The notes: generated by a model not told the origin, from the letters alone. DNA of 12,436 bases from Clostridia bacterium (GCA_017397695.1 JAFQIF010000195.1:1-12436); one strand, 5' to 3'; counted from the stretch's first letter, positions 1 to 6,451 are shown. Numbers and translations: made by a program.

Positions 1-43
1 GACATTGTCCCCAGACCCCTTCTTCGCTTTGCGGCGGTTTTAA
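1..43 (+). repeat. Intergenic palindromic repeat, copy R3 (cut by window edge)
   Basis: The first 43 bases carry the right part of a repeat seen elsewhere in the window. It holds GACATTGTCCCC (half of the GGGACATTGTCCC palindrome), then GACCCC, then a tail CTTCTTCGCTTTGCGGCGG followed by TTTTAA. The tail (19-43) matches 6610-6634 at 21 of 25 positions and resembles the tails at 2809-2840 and, on the other strand, 2912-2930. The left palindromic modules would lie outside the window. By analogy with the other copies it probably follows the stop codon of a plus-strand gene to the left; that part is inference. Confidence 0.6.
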
Positions 44-78
44 TATTCCTTAATGAACTAAATATCCCCACTCCACAC

Positions 79-107
79 AAAAAGCCTTCCCTGCGGAGGG
101 ACGGCTT
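79..107 (-). terminator. Intrinsic terminator of the HAD phosphatase gene
   Basis: Read on the minus strand, a hairpin starts 7 nt past the HAD stop codon. Its arms AAGCCGTCCCT and AGGGAAGGCTT pair at 10 of 11 positions around a CCGC loop and are followed directly by TTTTTGTG. This is a standard rho-independent terminator. Confidence 0.75.
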
Positions 108-114
108 CGCCTTA

Positions 115-759
115 TTATTCCAGTTCATCAAACGAGTCGATCACCCGATCGCAGAGCGCATGAATCGCCTCGCGGTCGCGCTCGTTCGTCGCATCCGTGA
201 TGCCGATCACGCCAAGGCCCGCGCTGCGCGCGCCCTTCATCGCATAGAGCGCATCCTCAAACATCACGCAGTCCTCTTTCTTTTCGCCAATCATCGTGCA
301 GAGCTTGTCGTAAAACGCAGGATCAGACTTGCTTCCCCCGATCATGTCGGTGCTGAAGATGTAATCCAGATCCCGCACGAGGTTTGCTTTGTTCAGCGCG
401 ATCATCATCAGCCGCGATGGCGTCGCTGTGCAGATCACGCATTTGACCCCGCGCGCACGCAGCCGCGCCAGATACGCCGCCGCGCCCGGCTTGGGCGGCA
501 GACCCGCACAATATGGCTGTTCCATCATCCGGCTCGAGCGCTCCAGCAGCATGGAGAACGGCGCCTCAATACCAAAGCGCTCCTTCACATACTCCACAAC
601 CATCATACCGGACATGCTCAGCAGATCGTTTTCCTGCTCTTTCGTCAGTTCAATACCCTGTTCGCGCACAAACGAACAGTTGAGCTTGCGCCATTCGCCC
701 ATCGAATCCAGCAGCGTGCCGTCCATATCAAATATGGCTGCCTTCATTCCCTCAAGCAT
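115..759 (-). CDS. HAD-superfamily phosphatase (phosphoglycolate phosphatase / beta-phosphoglucomutase-like)
   Basis: 214-residue cytoplasmic hydrolase of the haloacid dehalogenase superfamily, subfamily I, with a helical C1 cap. All four catalytic motifs are visible. Motif I is FDMDGTLLDS, with the nucleophile D11 and acid/base D13. Motif II is the threonine in VICTATP (T111). Motif III is the lysine in GGSKSDP (K144). Motif IV is MFEDA (E168, D169), which binds Mg2+. The stretch at residues 17-90 is the cap that sets substrate choice. Such enzymes remove phosphate from small sugar phosphates, nucleotides or phosphoglycolate; the substrate cannot be read from sequence. The start is placed at 759 because AAAGGAG lies 9 nt upstream; the next Met (residue 5) has no comparable site. 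The gene has its own promoter, is divergent from the PAP2 gene and ends in a terminator, so it is probably monocistronic. Confidence 0.88.
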   Translation of the reverse strand: MLEGMKAAIFDMDGTLLDSMGEWRKLNCSFVREQGIELTKEQENDLLSMSGMMVVEYVKERFGIEAPFSMLLERSSRMMEQPYCAGLPPKPGAAAYLARLRARGVKCVICTATPSRLMMIALNKANLVRDLDYIFSTDMIGGSKSDPAFYDKLCTMIGEKKEDCVMFEDALYAMKGARSAGLGVIGITDATNERDREAIHALCDRVIDSFDELE

Positions 760-792
760 GCGTTCATTCTCCTTTTGTCATCATCATATATG

Positions 793-821
793 ATTATAGT
801 CATTCCCGTGCACCCGGTCAA
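793..821 (-). promoter_or_regulatory. Sigma-A promoter of the HAD phosphatase gene
   Basis: On the minus strand TTGACC (816-821) and TATAAT (793-798) are separated by exactly 17 bp. The predicted transcript starts near 785-788, giving a leader of about 27 nt with the ribosome binding site. The -10 is perfect and the -35 matches at 5 of 6 positions. Confidence 0.8.
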
Positions 822-859
822 GAGCGCACGATTTTCCCCCATTCCTTGACGGAGGTTCC

Positions 860-1363
860 ATGACCAGAGAAGCCTATATCCGCATGACGCGGGCCACGCA
901 TCGCGCGATATCGCGCCTGCCCGGCGGCAGCATATGGCTGCGCGTGCCCACGCTCGTATGCGCCGGCGCATACATGCTCACCCTGCTGGCGCTCATGCTC
1001 GCACGCGACGTCCGGCTGATCCGCGTGCTGCTCGTGCCCGCCGCATGCTTTATCGTGTGCACGATCCTGCGCCCGATGATTGGCCGCCGGCGCCCCTACG
1101 ATCACTTCGGCGCCGCGCCCGTGGGACGCTACAAGAGCGGCAAGGGCAAGAGCATGCCCTCCCGCCACACAGCCAGCGCCGCGGCCATCGCCATCGCCGT
1201 CGCGTATGCGTTTCCCGTACCGCTCGTCGTTATCGCCATGCTTGCGCTGTGCCTGCTTATCGCCAGCCTTCGCGTGCTGTGCGGCCAGCATTACCCAAGC
1301 GATGTGCTCGCCGCGCTCGCACTGAGCCTGGCGATTTCCCTGATTGGTTATTCCATCTTCTAA
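860..1363 (+). CDS. PAP2-family membrane phosphatase
   Basis: 167-residue integral membrane protein of the PAP2 (type 2 phosphatidic acid phosphatase) superfamily. The three-part active site is present. C1 is R71-x6-R78-P79, with arginine in place of the commoner lysine. C2 is PSRHT at 100-104, with H103 as general acid. C3 is R138-x5-H144-x3-D148 in SLRVLCGQHYPSD; H144 is the expected nucleophile and D148 its partner. Hydrophobic segments at about 31-50, 53-70, 106-135 and 148-166 fit a compact bacterial PAP2 protein. Relatives dephosphorylate undecaprenyl pyrophosphate, phosphatidylglycerophosphate or phosphatidate; which one applies here is not decidable. The start is supported by GGAGG 4 nt before the ATG, slightly close. 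The MATE gene follows 25 nt after the stop, so the two are probably co-transcribed. I found no convincing plus-strand promoter. Confidence 0.85.
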   Translation: MTREAYIRMTRATHRAISRLPGGSIWLRVPTLVCAGAYMLTLLALMLARDVRLIRVLLVPAACFIVCTILRPMIGRRRPYDHFGAAPVGRYKSGKGKSMPSRHTASAAAIAIAVAYAFPVPLVVIAMLALCLLIASLRVLCGQHYPSDVLAALALSLAISLIGYSIF

Positions 1364-1388
1364 TTCTTACGAAAAGAGCTGAACACCC

Positions 1389-2756
1389 ATGATGAAAGGT
1401 ATGTCCCCCGAAAAGCGCACGCAGATGATGCTCAACGCCCCCGTGAGCAAGGTCATCCCGCGCCTCGCCATTCCCACGATCATCTCCATGCTCATCACAG
1501 CCATCTACAACATGGCCGATACGTTCTTCGTCAGCCAGATCGGCACCAGCGCCTCCGGCGCCGTCGGCATCATCTTCTCGGCAATGGCGATCATCCAGGC
1601 CGTATCCTTCATGATGGGCATGGGTACCGGCACAAACGTCTCCCAGGCGCTTGGCGCAGGCGATGAGGAGCGCGCGCGGCGCTATGCGTCCGTCGGCTTT
1701 TTTACGGCGTTCGGCATAGGCGTGGTGCTGGCCGTTCTGGGCCTGTCCAACATCGACGTGCTGGTGCGCTTCCTCGGCGCCACAGAGACCATCGCGCCCT
1801 ATGCCAAAGATTATGCGACGTACATCTTCTACGCCACGCCGTTTATGATGTGCTCGTTTGTGATGAACAACCTGCTGCGCTTTGAGGGCCTGGCAATGTA
1901 CGGCATGGTCGGCATCGGCACAGGCGGTATCCTGAATATGATTCTCGATCCGATCTTTATCTTCGGCTTCGGGCTGGGCACGGCAGGCGCAGCGATTGCG
2001 ACGGCGATTTCGCAGGTCGTCAGCTTCTCTATCCTGCTGACCATGTGCAACACCAAGCCGGATGCGCTCACCATCGATCCGCGCAATTTCAAGCCCACGG
2101 CGAAAATGTACAGCCGAATTCTCTACATCGGTTTCCCATCCCTGGGCCGTCAGGGCATCGCCAGCGTATCCACGATCCTGCTCAATACCGCTGCCGGCAT
2201 ATACGGCGACGCAGCCATCGCCGCGATGTCCATCGTCATGCGCTTCATCATGTTCATCAATTCCTCAATCATCGGCTTCGGTCAGGGCTTTCAGCCTGTC
2301 TGCGGTTTTTCCTATGGCGCGGGCAAGTATTCCCGTGTGCGCGAGGCTTTCTGGTTCTGCGTGAAGGTATCCACCGTGCTGCTGCTCGTGCTCGGCGGCG
2401 TATCAATGCTCCTGTCCCAGCAGATCGTCACCGTATTCCGCCGAGACGACGCCGAGGTCATCGCCATCGGCACACGGGCGCTGCGCTTCCAGCTGAGCAC
2501 GCTGCCGCTATGGGGCTTCATCGTCATGAGCAATATGCTCACCCAGTCCATCGGCTACGGCGCAAGGGCGACGCTTTTGTCCGTTGCGCGCCAGGGCATC
2601 TTCCTGATTCCCGCACTGCTGGTGCTCCCGCGCATACTGGGGCTCACCGGTATCCAGATTGCGCAGCCGATTTCCGATGTATGTACGCTCGTGCTGACGA
2701 TCGTGATCATGACCGGCGTGCTGCGGCAGCTCAAGAGCATGCCAGACAAAGCGTAA
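1389..2756 (+). CDS. MATE-family multidrug/cation exporter
   Basis: 455-residue polytopic membrane protein, the usual length for the MATE (multidrug and toxic compound extrusion) family, with about 12 membrane segments in two homologous halves. Family marks include MADTFFVSQIG at 42-52, the GMGTGTNVSQALGAGDEERA segment at about 77-96, and the LDPIFIFGFGLGTAGAAIAT segment at 186-205. The second half repeats the pattern, with SIIGFGQGFQPVCGFSYGAG in the seventh-eighth helix region. MATE proteins expel drugs, organic cations or metabolites using Na+ or H+ gradients; the substrate is unknown. The ribosome binding site is weak (AAAAGAG about 10 nt before the first or second ATG), which fits translation coupled to the PAP2 gene 25 nt upstream. 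The start could be either of the two adjacent ATG codons. A terminator lies about 100 nt downstream. Confidence 0.9.
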   Translation: MMKGMSPEKRTQMMLNAPVSKVIPRLAIPTIISMLITAIYNMADTFFVSQIGTSASGAVGIIFSAMAIIQAVSFMMGMGTGTNVSQALGAGDEERARRYASVGFFTAFGIGVVLAVLGLSNIDVLVRFLGATETIAPYAKDYATYIFYATPFMMCSFVMNNLLRFEGLAMYGMVGIGTGGILNMILDPIFIFGFGLGTAGAAIATAISQVVSFSILLTMCNTKPDALTIDPRNFKPTAKMYSRILYIGFPSLGRQGIASVSTILLNTAAGIYGDAAIAAMSIVMRFIMFINSSIIGFGQGFQPVCGFSYGAGKYSRVREAFWFCVKVSTVLLLVLGGVSMLLSQQIVTVFRRDDAEVIAIGTRALRFQLSTLPLWGFIVMSNMLTQSIGYGARATLLSVARQGIFLIPALLVLPRILGLTGIQIAQPISDVCTLVLTIVIMTGVLRQLKSMPDKA

Positions 2757-2764
2757 GGGCTGCG

Positions 2765-2840
2765 TTAGGGCTGCTGCCCTAACATCCGCCTGAGGGACAT
2801 TGTCCCTCCGACTCCCTGTTACGCTTCGCTGCGGCTTAAA
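2765..2840 (+). repeat. Intergenic palindromic repeat, copy R1 (complete)
   Basis: The repeat begins 8 nt after the MATE stop codon and has three parts. The first is the palindrome TTAGGGCTGCTGCCCTAA (2765-2782). The second is the near-perfect palindrome GAGGGACATTGTCCCTC (2792-2808), 8-bp arms around one base. The third is a tail CGACTCCCTGTTACGCTTCGC continuing through GCGG to TTAAA at 2840. The same order occurs in inverse orientation at 2912-2976. It contains no reading frame and has no terminal inverted repeats or target duplications that I can see. Confidence 0.8.
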
Positions 2841-2860
2841 GAAAACAGATCAATAATAAT

Positions 2861-2892
2861 GGACGCAGGATATTTCCTGCGTCCGTGTTTTT
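2861..2892 (+). terminator. Intrinsic terminator between convergent MATE and M42 genes
   Basis: A perfect 10-bp stem GGACGCAGGA / TCCTGCGTCC with a TATT loop (2871-2874) is followed on the plus strand by GTGTTTTT. It ends the PAP2-MATE transcript. On the minus strand the same stem is followed only by ATTATTATT, so termination of the M42 transcript here is possible but weaker. Confidence 0.85.
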
Positions 2893-2911
2893 ATTCTCCG
2901 TATTTCTTCCA

Positions 2912-2976
2912 GTGCGAAGCGAAGAAGGGGTTCGGGGACAATATCCCCGAGCGGGTCTTCGGGCAGCAGCCCTAAC
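2912..2976 (-). repeat. Intergenic palindromic repeat, copy R2 (complete, inverted to R1)
   Basis: Read on the minus strand this copy starts about 6 nt after the M42 stop codon. It runs GTTAGGGCTGCTGCCC, then a short variable link, then GGGGATATTGTCCCC (2934-2948), then GAACCCCTTCTTCGCTTCGC. Module order and orientation relative to its gene match R1, but the left palindrome has lost its closing TAA arm (GCCCGAAG instead of GCCCTAAC). R1 and R2 are therefore inverted with respect to each other, about 70 bp apart, with the terminator between them. Confidence 0.8.
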
Positions 2977-2982
2977 ATCGCC

Positions 2983-4020
2983 TTACTCGATATACCCCGC
3001 CAGCACCTTGAGCGTGGCGACGGCGCCATCCACGTGGCTGCGCTCATAGCCATGAGACGCATACACGCCCGCGCCGATGAGTCCGTGGCGAATATCGTAG
3101 CCAGCACGCAGCGTCGCTTCCACATCACTGCCGTAGAACGGATAGACATCCACTGCATATGCCGCGCCTGTCTTCTGAGCGGCAGCAACCAGCCCTTTCA
3201 CCATATCGTAATTGTATGGACCATGGCTATCCTTGGCGCAGATAGACACCATGCGCTCGTCGCATTCCAGTCCCTCGCCCACACAGCCCATGTCCACAGA
3301 GATGCCCTCGGTTACGCCCGCCGGCACGCTCGCGCTGCCGCCATGACCCACCTCTTCAAAAGACGTGATATGCGCGTACACCGCACGCCTGGGCGTAATG
3401 CCCTCGTCCTTCAGGTACTTCGCATAGCCCATCAGGATACCCACGCTCAGCTTGTCATCCAGGAAGCGGCTCTTGATATAGCCGCCCTTGGTGATGCGCG
3501 TACGCGGATCAAAGCAGACAAAATCGCCATTTTGGATGCCCAGCTTCTTCACGTCATCCGCACTCTTTACGTCCTCATCCAGCACGATCTCGATCGTATC
3601 GAACGTGCGCTTTGCTTCCTTATAATCGCCGTTGACGTGGATGGATGCATTGACAAGCTGCGCCGTGCCCTCGTACACACCGTTGAACTTCGTAACCACG
3701 CGGCAGTTCTCCGTCTCCACGTTGTTCGCATTCAGGCCGCCAATATTGGTGATCCTCAGGCGGCCATTGCTCTTGATTTCCGCCACCATGCCGCCCAGCG
3801 TATCCATATGCGCCTCCAGCAGCAGGCCGTTTTCCTTATCTTCGCCGCCCAGATGCACGATCACGCCGTCCTTGCGCGTGCGCTCACAGCGATAACCCAT
3901 CGCCTCAAAGCGCGCGATCACATGATCCGCCGCTTTGTGCGTCATGCCGCTGGGGCTGTCGATATTCAGCAGCGCCGCTGTCTCCTCCAGAATATACGTA
4001 CCGTACTTTTCAAAATCCAT
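2983..4020 (-). CDS. M42-family metallo-aminopeptidase
   Basis: 345-residue cytoplasmic peptidase of family M42 (glutamyl aminopeptidase, CelM/YsdC/FrvX group; members form large tetrahedral dodecamers). The metal centre can be followed through the sequence: H71 and D73 in EAHMDTLG, the bridging aspartate in SRFLDDK (188/189), the catalytic and metal glutamates in FEEVGHGG (E222, E223), D243 in ISVDMG, and the C-terminal histidine in ASHGYERSH (H323 or H329). Residues at about 80-175 form the inserted dimerisation/beta domain. These enzymes trim N-terminal residues from short peptides late in protein turnover. The start is fixed by AGGAGG 7 nt before the ATG. The gene lies 70 nt downstream of the NdpA-like gene on the same strand and may share its transcript. 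No distinct promoter is visible in the gap, which holds two hairpins. Confidence 0.9.
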   Translation of the reverse strand: MDFEKYGTYILEETAALLNIDSPSGMTHKAADHVIARFEAMGYRCERTRKDGVIVHLGGEDKENGLLLEAHMDTLGGMVAEIKSNGRLRITNIGGLNANNVETENCRVVTKFNGVYEGTAQLVNASIHVNGDYKEAKRTFDTIEIVLDEDVKSADDVKKLGIQNGDFVCFDPRTRITKGGYIKSRFLDDKLSVGILMGYAKYLKDEGITPRRAVYAHITSFEEVGHGGSASVPAGVTEGISVDMGCVGEGLECDERMVSICAKDSHGPYNYDMVKGLVAAAQKTGAAYAVDVYPFYGSDVEATLRAGYDIRHGLIGAGVYASHGYERSHVDGAVATLKVLAGYIE

Positions 4021-4046
4021 GGTTATTCCTCCTGCCTGTTATCGCA

Positions 4047-4090
4047 GGCGGATGATATCCGCCCCTACTGACTCTCGGCCGCTCAGGCCG
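4047..4090 (-). repeat. Two intercistronic hairpins, one a likely dispersed repeat
   Basis: Between the NdpA-like stop and the M42 ribosome binding site the minus strand holds two hairpins. The first, CGGCCTGAGCGGCCG (4076-4090), has a 5-bp stem and starts immediately after the stop codon. The second, GGCGGATATCATCCGCC (4047-4063), is a 7-bp stem with a 3-nt loop, preceded by AGTAGG. Neither is followed by a T-run, so these are not classical terminators. The AGTAGGGGCGGATATCATCCGCC form resembles short intergenic palindromes I recall as abundant in many Clostridia genomes; only one copy is in this window. Confidence 0.5.
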
Positions 4091-5092
4091 TTACTCCGTT
4101 TTCAATTCCTGCACGCGGCTGATGATGATGGACATCGTGCCGTCATCGTTGTTGACCACGGCAAAGCTGTTCTCATCGTCCGCGAGTATGCGCGGCAGCG
4201 AAATCGAAATGCCGTTGTCCGTCTTAATTTTCAGCTTGGCAAGCTGCGTCATCACGCGCTTATTCTCCACCGGGATTACCGGCTCCACGGCCTCCTCCTG
4301 CATCTGGCGGGAAACCTGTTCGATGATCGCCTCGCGCTCCGGATCGCTACGGAAAACCTCCTGGGCCACCTCCTGCACGTCGATGACGCCCTTTTCCTCA
4401 ATGGATTTGGCCATCGCGCGCTTGACGGCGGGCCGGAGCTCCTGCGGCTCCATATCCGGCGGCGCTGCCTGCTCGATCATCTCTGTGACAGCCTGCACGG
4501 ATTCCTTCGTCGTGCGCGTCTTCGCCATGGCGAAGAGCGATTCGGAAAAGAGCATCCTGTTGCCCACGTTGGTGAGCACCGCCGTATCCCGCAGGCGGAT
4601 ATCGCCCGTGGACAGATTAACCACAAAGCCCGAAAATGCCTTTGAGCCCGAAAGCGGAAGCACAAAGCCGTGCTCCAGAATCAGCGTGGATACCTGCTCC
4701 TCCTCCACCTCAATCTGGTGTACCATCGCCCGGCGATAGGGCAGCTGCGCCACGCAAAGGTGCGGATCGTTATCCTTGTCAAAGGAGAAGATCACCATAT
4801 CAAATCCTGCACGCGGAATCTCCAGCGCCTGCATGCTCTCGTCCATACCGCGCATGAGCGCCTCTGCCGCCTCGCCAAAAGGCGTATAGCCAAAGCGGCG
4901 CAGCAGTACCTCCTGTGCGCTGCCCGGCTCCACGCAGGTCGTTCTGCTCGAATCCGAACTCATGATCTTTTCTGCAACCGCACTCAGATATGCGCCGGTT
5001 TCATCCGACGGCTTGCCCGCCTTCTGCGGGAAAATTGGCGCGGCCGCGCTGCCATCGTAAATATACACCGCCGCTCTGGCAATAATATTCAT
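4091..5092 (-). CDS. ndpA: Nucleoid-associated protein, NdpA/YejK family
   Basis: 333-residue soluble protein that I assign to the NdpA/YejK family (37-kDa nucleoid-associated protein) from its length (YejK is about 335) and overall pattern. Supporting features are an N-terminal strand IIARAAVYIYDG, a central strand-rich block with FDMVIFSFDKDNDPHLCVAQLPYR and VNLSTGDIRLRD, a helical region with an acidic-basic mix at about 215-290, and a C-terminal strand block KIKTDNGISISLP...FAVVNNDDGTMSIIIS. The E. coli homologue associates with the nucleoid; its biochemical role is not well settled, and Gram-positive members are poorly studied. No signal peptide or membrane segment is visible. The start is supported by AAAGGTGGAG ending 7 nt upstream. 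No good promoter was found; the 117-nt upstream gap holds repeat R5. The assignment rests on overall resemblance rather than catalytic residues. Confidence 0.72.
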   Translation of the reverse strand: MNIIARAAVYIYDGSAAAPIFPQKAGKPSDETGAYLSAVAEKIMSSDSSRTTCVEPGSAQEVLLRRFGYTPFGEAAEALMRGMDESMQALEIPRAGFDMVIFSFDKDNDPHLCVAQLPYRRAMVHQIEVEEEQVSTLILEHGFVLPLSGSKAFSGFVVNLSTGDIRLRDTAVLTNVGNRMLFSESLFAMAKTRTTKESVQAVTEMIEQAAPPDMEPQELRPAVKRAMAKSIEEKGVIDVQEVAQEVFRSDPEREAIIEQVSRQMQEEAVEPVIPVENKRVMTQLAKLKIKTDNGISISLPRILADDENSFAVVNNDDGTMSIIISRVQELKTE

Positions 5093-5135
5093 TTCTATAC
5101 TCCACCTTTGTGATGTTCCCCTTTTTCAGACATGC

Positions 5136-5204
5136 GCGAAGCGTACATGGGGTCAAGGGGCGAAATCGCTTATCGGGGCATGGAGTGGAAACCCCATCGT
5201 CCCC
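5136..5204 (-). repeat. Intergenic palindromic repeat, copy R5 (divergent)
   Basis: On the minus strand, 5 nt after the azlD stop codon, a hairpin spans 5175-5204: outer GGGG/CCCC, inner ATGGGG/CTCCAT with one G-T pair, loop TTTCCA. Next comes GCGATTTCGC, a 4-bp stem. The tail GACCCCATGTACGCTTCGC (5136-5154) closely matches GACTCCCTGTTACGCTTCGC in R1. The palindromic modules differ from those of R1 and R2, so the tail seems to be the constant part. No T-run follows the main hairpin. Confidence 0.55.
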
Positions 5205-5209
5205 ATTGC

Positions 5210-5527
5210 TTACATGCGTATCAGCAGCATGTACGCCGCCGTACCCGCCGCAATGCTCAGCAGCGTATTACGCTTAATCAAATGCACAGCGACAACCACC
5301 GCGCCGGCAAGCAGCTGCCGCGCCCCGTCTGCAAATGTGCCAAAGGGCACAGATTTCAGGCAATAGACCACCAACGCCGCCATGATCGCAGGCGGCAGCG
5401 CATGGCCCAGCGATTCAATCCACCTCGGCACGCCGCCCCTGCCGCCAAAGAACATGAACGGCAGCGCCCGCAGCAGCAGCGTCTCCCCTGCGCAGATCAG
5501 CACAATCAGAAGCGCATGCATATTCAT
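5210..5527 (-). CDS. azlD: AzlD, small subunit of branched-chain amino acid exporter
   Basis: 105-residue membrane protein with four hydrophobic segments (about 4-22, 43-60, 67-83 and 88-103). It has the AzlD/YgaH hallmarks: an early LLRALPF motif at about 19-24, GG...PRWIESLGHALPPAIMAALVVYCL, and a C-terminal KRNTLLSIAAGTAAYMLL. AzlD is the small partner of AzlC; the pair exports branched-chain amino acids and some analogues (AzlCD in Bacillus, BrnFE in Corynebacterium, YgaZH in E. coli). The start codon overlaps the azlC stop as ATGA, and GGGAGG lies 7 nt upstream inside azlC, so the two are translationally coupled. It is the last gene of the DUF1653-azlC-azlD unit and is followed by repeat R5. 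Confidence 0.88.
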   Translation of the reverse strand: MNMHALLIVLICAGETLLLRALPFMFFGGRGGVPRWIESLGHALPPAIMAALVVYCLKSVPFGTFADGARQLLAGAVVVAVHLIKRNTLLSIAAGTAAYMLLIRM

Positions 5528-6213
5528 GCCGACGCCTCCCTTCTGCCTTTCGCTGCATCCATCGCCATCAGCAGCACAGCCGTAGCCGCCAGCGCAGGCG
5601 CCAGAAAATTATCCGGACCCAGCAGCACCAGGCACGCGACTGCACAAACGCCGCCTACGGCGACCGGAAGCCGATCCGCCCGATTCAGCGCGCGCTCCAG
5701 ACAGATGACGATAAACAGCGCGGTCATCGAAAAATCAATGCCCGTCAGGTCAAAGGGCAGCTGTCTGGCAAGCAGCGCGCCGACCACGGAACCCGTTACC
5801 CAGTAGAGCTGATCGTAGAGCGCCACGCGCAGCATCACACCGTTGCTTTCCTCGCCCTCCAAGCCGCAGAACACGGAATACGTTTCATCCGTCAGCGAAA
5901 AGACCATATACGGGCGCAGTCTGCCCATACGGCGGAAGCGGTCGATAAAGCTCACGCCGTAGAACAGATGCCGCGCATTCACCATCAGCGCCGTGAGCGC
6001 GACGGTCATCAGCGCCGCGCCGGAGGCCATCAGCGGCACCATCACAAACTGCAGGCTGCCGGCATACACCAGGCCGCTCATCATCAGCGCCCATACCGGG
6101 CCAAAACCCGCCTGCGCCAGCGTCGCGCCAAATGCCGTGCCCAGAAACAGATAGCCGCACATGACGGGAATGGTGAGCTTTACCGCCTTCAGGCGTGTCT
6201 GTGCATCAGCCAT
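5524..6213 (-). CDS. azlC: AzlC, large subunit of branched-chain amino acid exporter
   Basis: 229-residue polytopic membrane protein of the AzlC/YgaZ/BrnF family. Recognisable stretches are TIPVMCGYLFLGTAFG near the N-terminus, then GLVYAGSLQFVMVPL, ALTALMVNARHLFYGVSF, FSLTDETYSV and a C-terminal set of helices. With AzlD it exports leucine, isoleucine, valine or related compounds. I place the start at 6213 (MADAQTRLKAV...), where GGAGG lies 6 nt upstream. An in-frame extension to 6330 is possible, but it would be arginine-rich, read through the DUF1653 gene in another frame, and lack a ribosome binding site. The start overlaps the DUF1653 stop by 8 nt and the stop overlaps azlD by 4 nt, so the three genes are one operon. 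Confidence 0.9.
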   Translation of the reverse strand: MADAQTRLKAVKLTIPVMCGYLFLGTAFGATLAQAGFGPVWALMMSGLVYAGSLQFVMVPLMASGAALMTVALTALMVNARHLFYGVSFIDRFRRMGRLRPYMVFSLTDETYSVFCGLEGEESNGVMLRVALYDQLYWVTGSVVGALLARQLPFDLTGIDFSMTALFIVICLERALNRADRLPVAVGGVCAVACLVLLGPDNFLAPALAATAVLLMAMDAAKGRREASA

Positions 6214-6451
6214 AGCTCGCCTCCGGAATCTTTTCAAATCGGTATTCCTGCTCCACATCCGGATACTTGCTGCGATCCACCCTGGATTCGAACATCGCCC
6301 GCGGGCGCACCCATACGCCGCGCTCGCCATACAGCGCGCGATAGACGATCATCTCTTCCAGCGTCTCGCTGTCCTTGGCGATGTGCAGAATCTCATATTC
6401 ATTGCCTTTGAAATGCCGGACGATATCGCCCGGCAAAATACGATTCTTCAT
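6206..6451 (-). CDS. DUF1653 family small protein
   Basis: Small soluble protein (81 residues from the chosen start) with the full DUF1653 signature: GDIVRHFKGNEYEILHIAKDSETLEEMIVYRALYGE and then VWVRPRAMF. Its conserved pieces are HFKG (13-16), SETLE (28-32), YRALYGE (37-43) and WVRPRAMF (47-54). Function is unknown; members are short beta-rich proteins, sometimes fused to other domains, and I assign no activity. I prefer ATG 6451, preceded by AAGAGGT with a 6-nt gap, because the upstream extension to 6571 (40 more residues, Gln/Asn/Ser-rich) shows no family similarity and has a weak ribosome binding site. The stop overlaps the azlC start as ATGGCTGA, so translation is coupled to the amino acid exporter genes. 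Confidence 0.8.
   Translation of the reverse strand: MKNRILPGDIVRHFKGNEYEILHIAKDSETLEEMIVYRALYGERGVWVRPRAMFESRVDRSKYPDVEQEYRFEKIPEASYG

Noticed and set aside
160..849. Long plus-strand open frame opposite the HAD gene
   Set aside because: It runs antisense through a gene with all four HAD motifs, is rich in Arg/His/Ala, shows no recognisable domain and lacks a ribosome binding site.
760..859. Plus-strand promoter for the PAP2 gene from TTGTCA (776-781 region) and TATAGT
   Set aside because: The spacing is only about 14 bp, too short for sigma-A, and the T/A-rich run is already explained by the HAD promoter on the other strand.
3034..4071. 345-codon plus-strand open frame opposite the M42 peptidase
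   Set aside because: It is the mirror of a clearly functional peptidase frame. The translation is low-complexity Arg/His/Ala with no family pattern; the length is an effect of GC-rich codons.
6214..6330. N-terminal extension of AzlC
   Set aside because: The extra 39 residues are Arg-rich, overlap the DUF1653 gene in another frame and have no ribosome binding site, whereas the internal ATG at 6213 has GGAGG at 6 nt.
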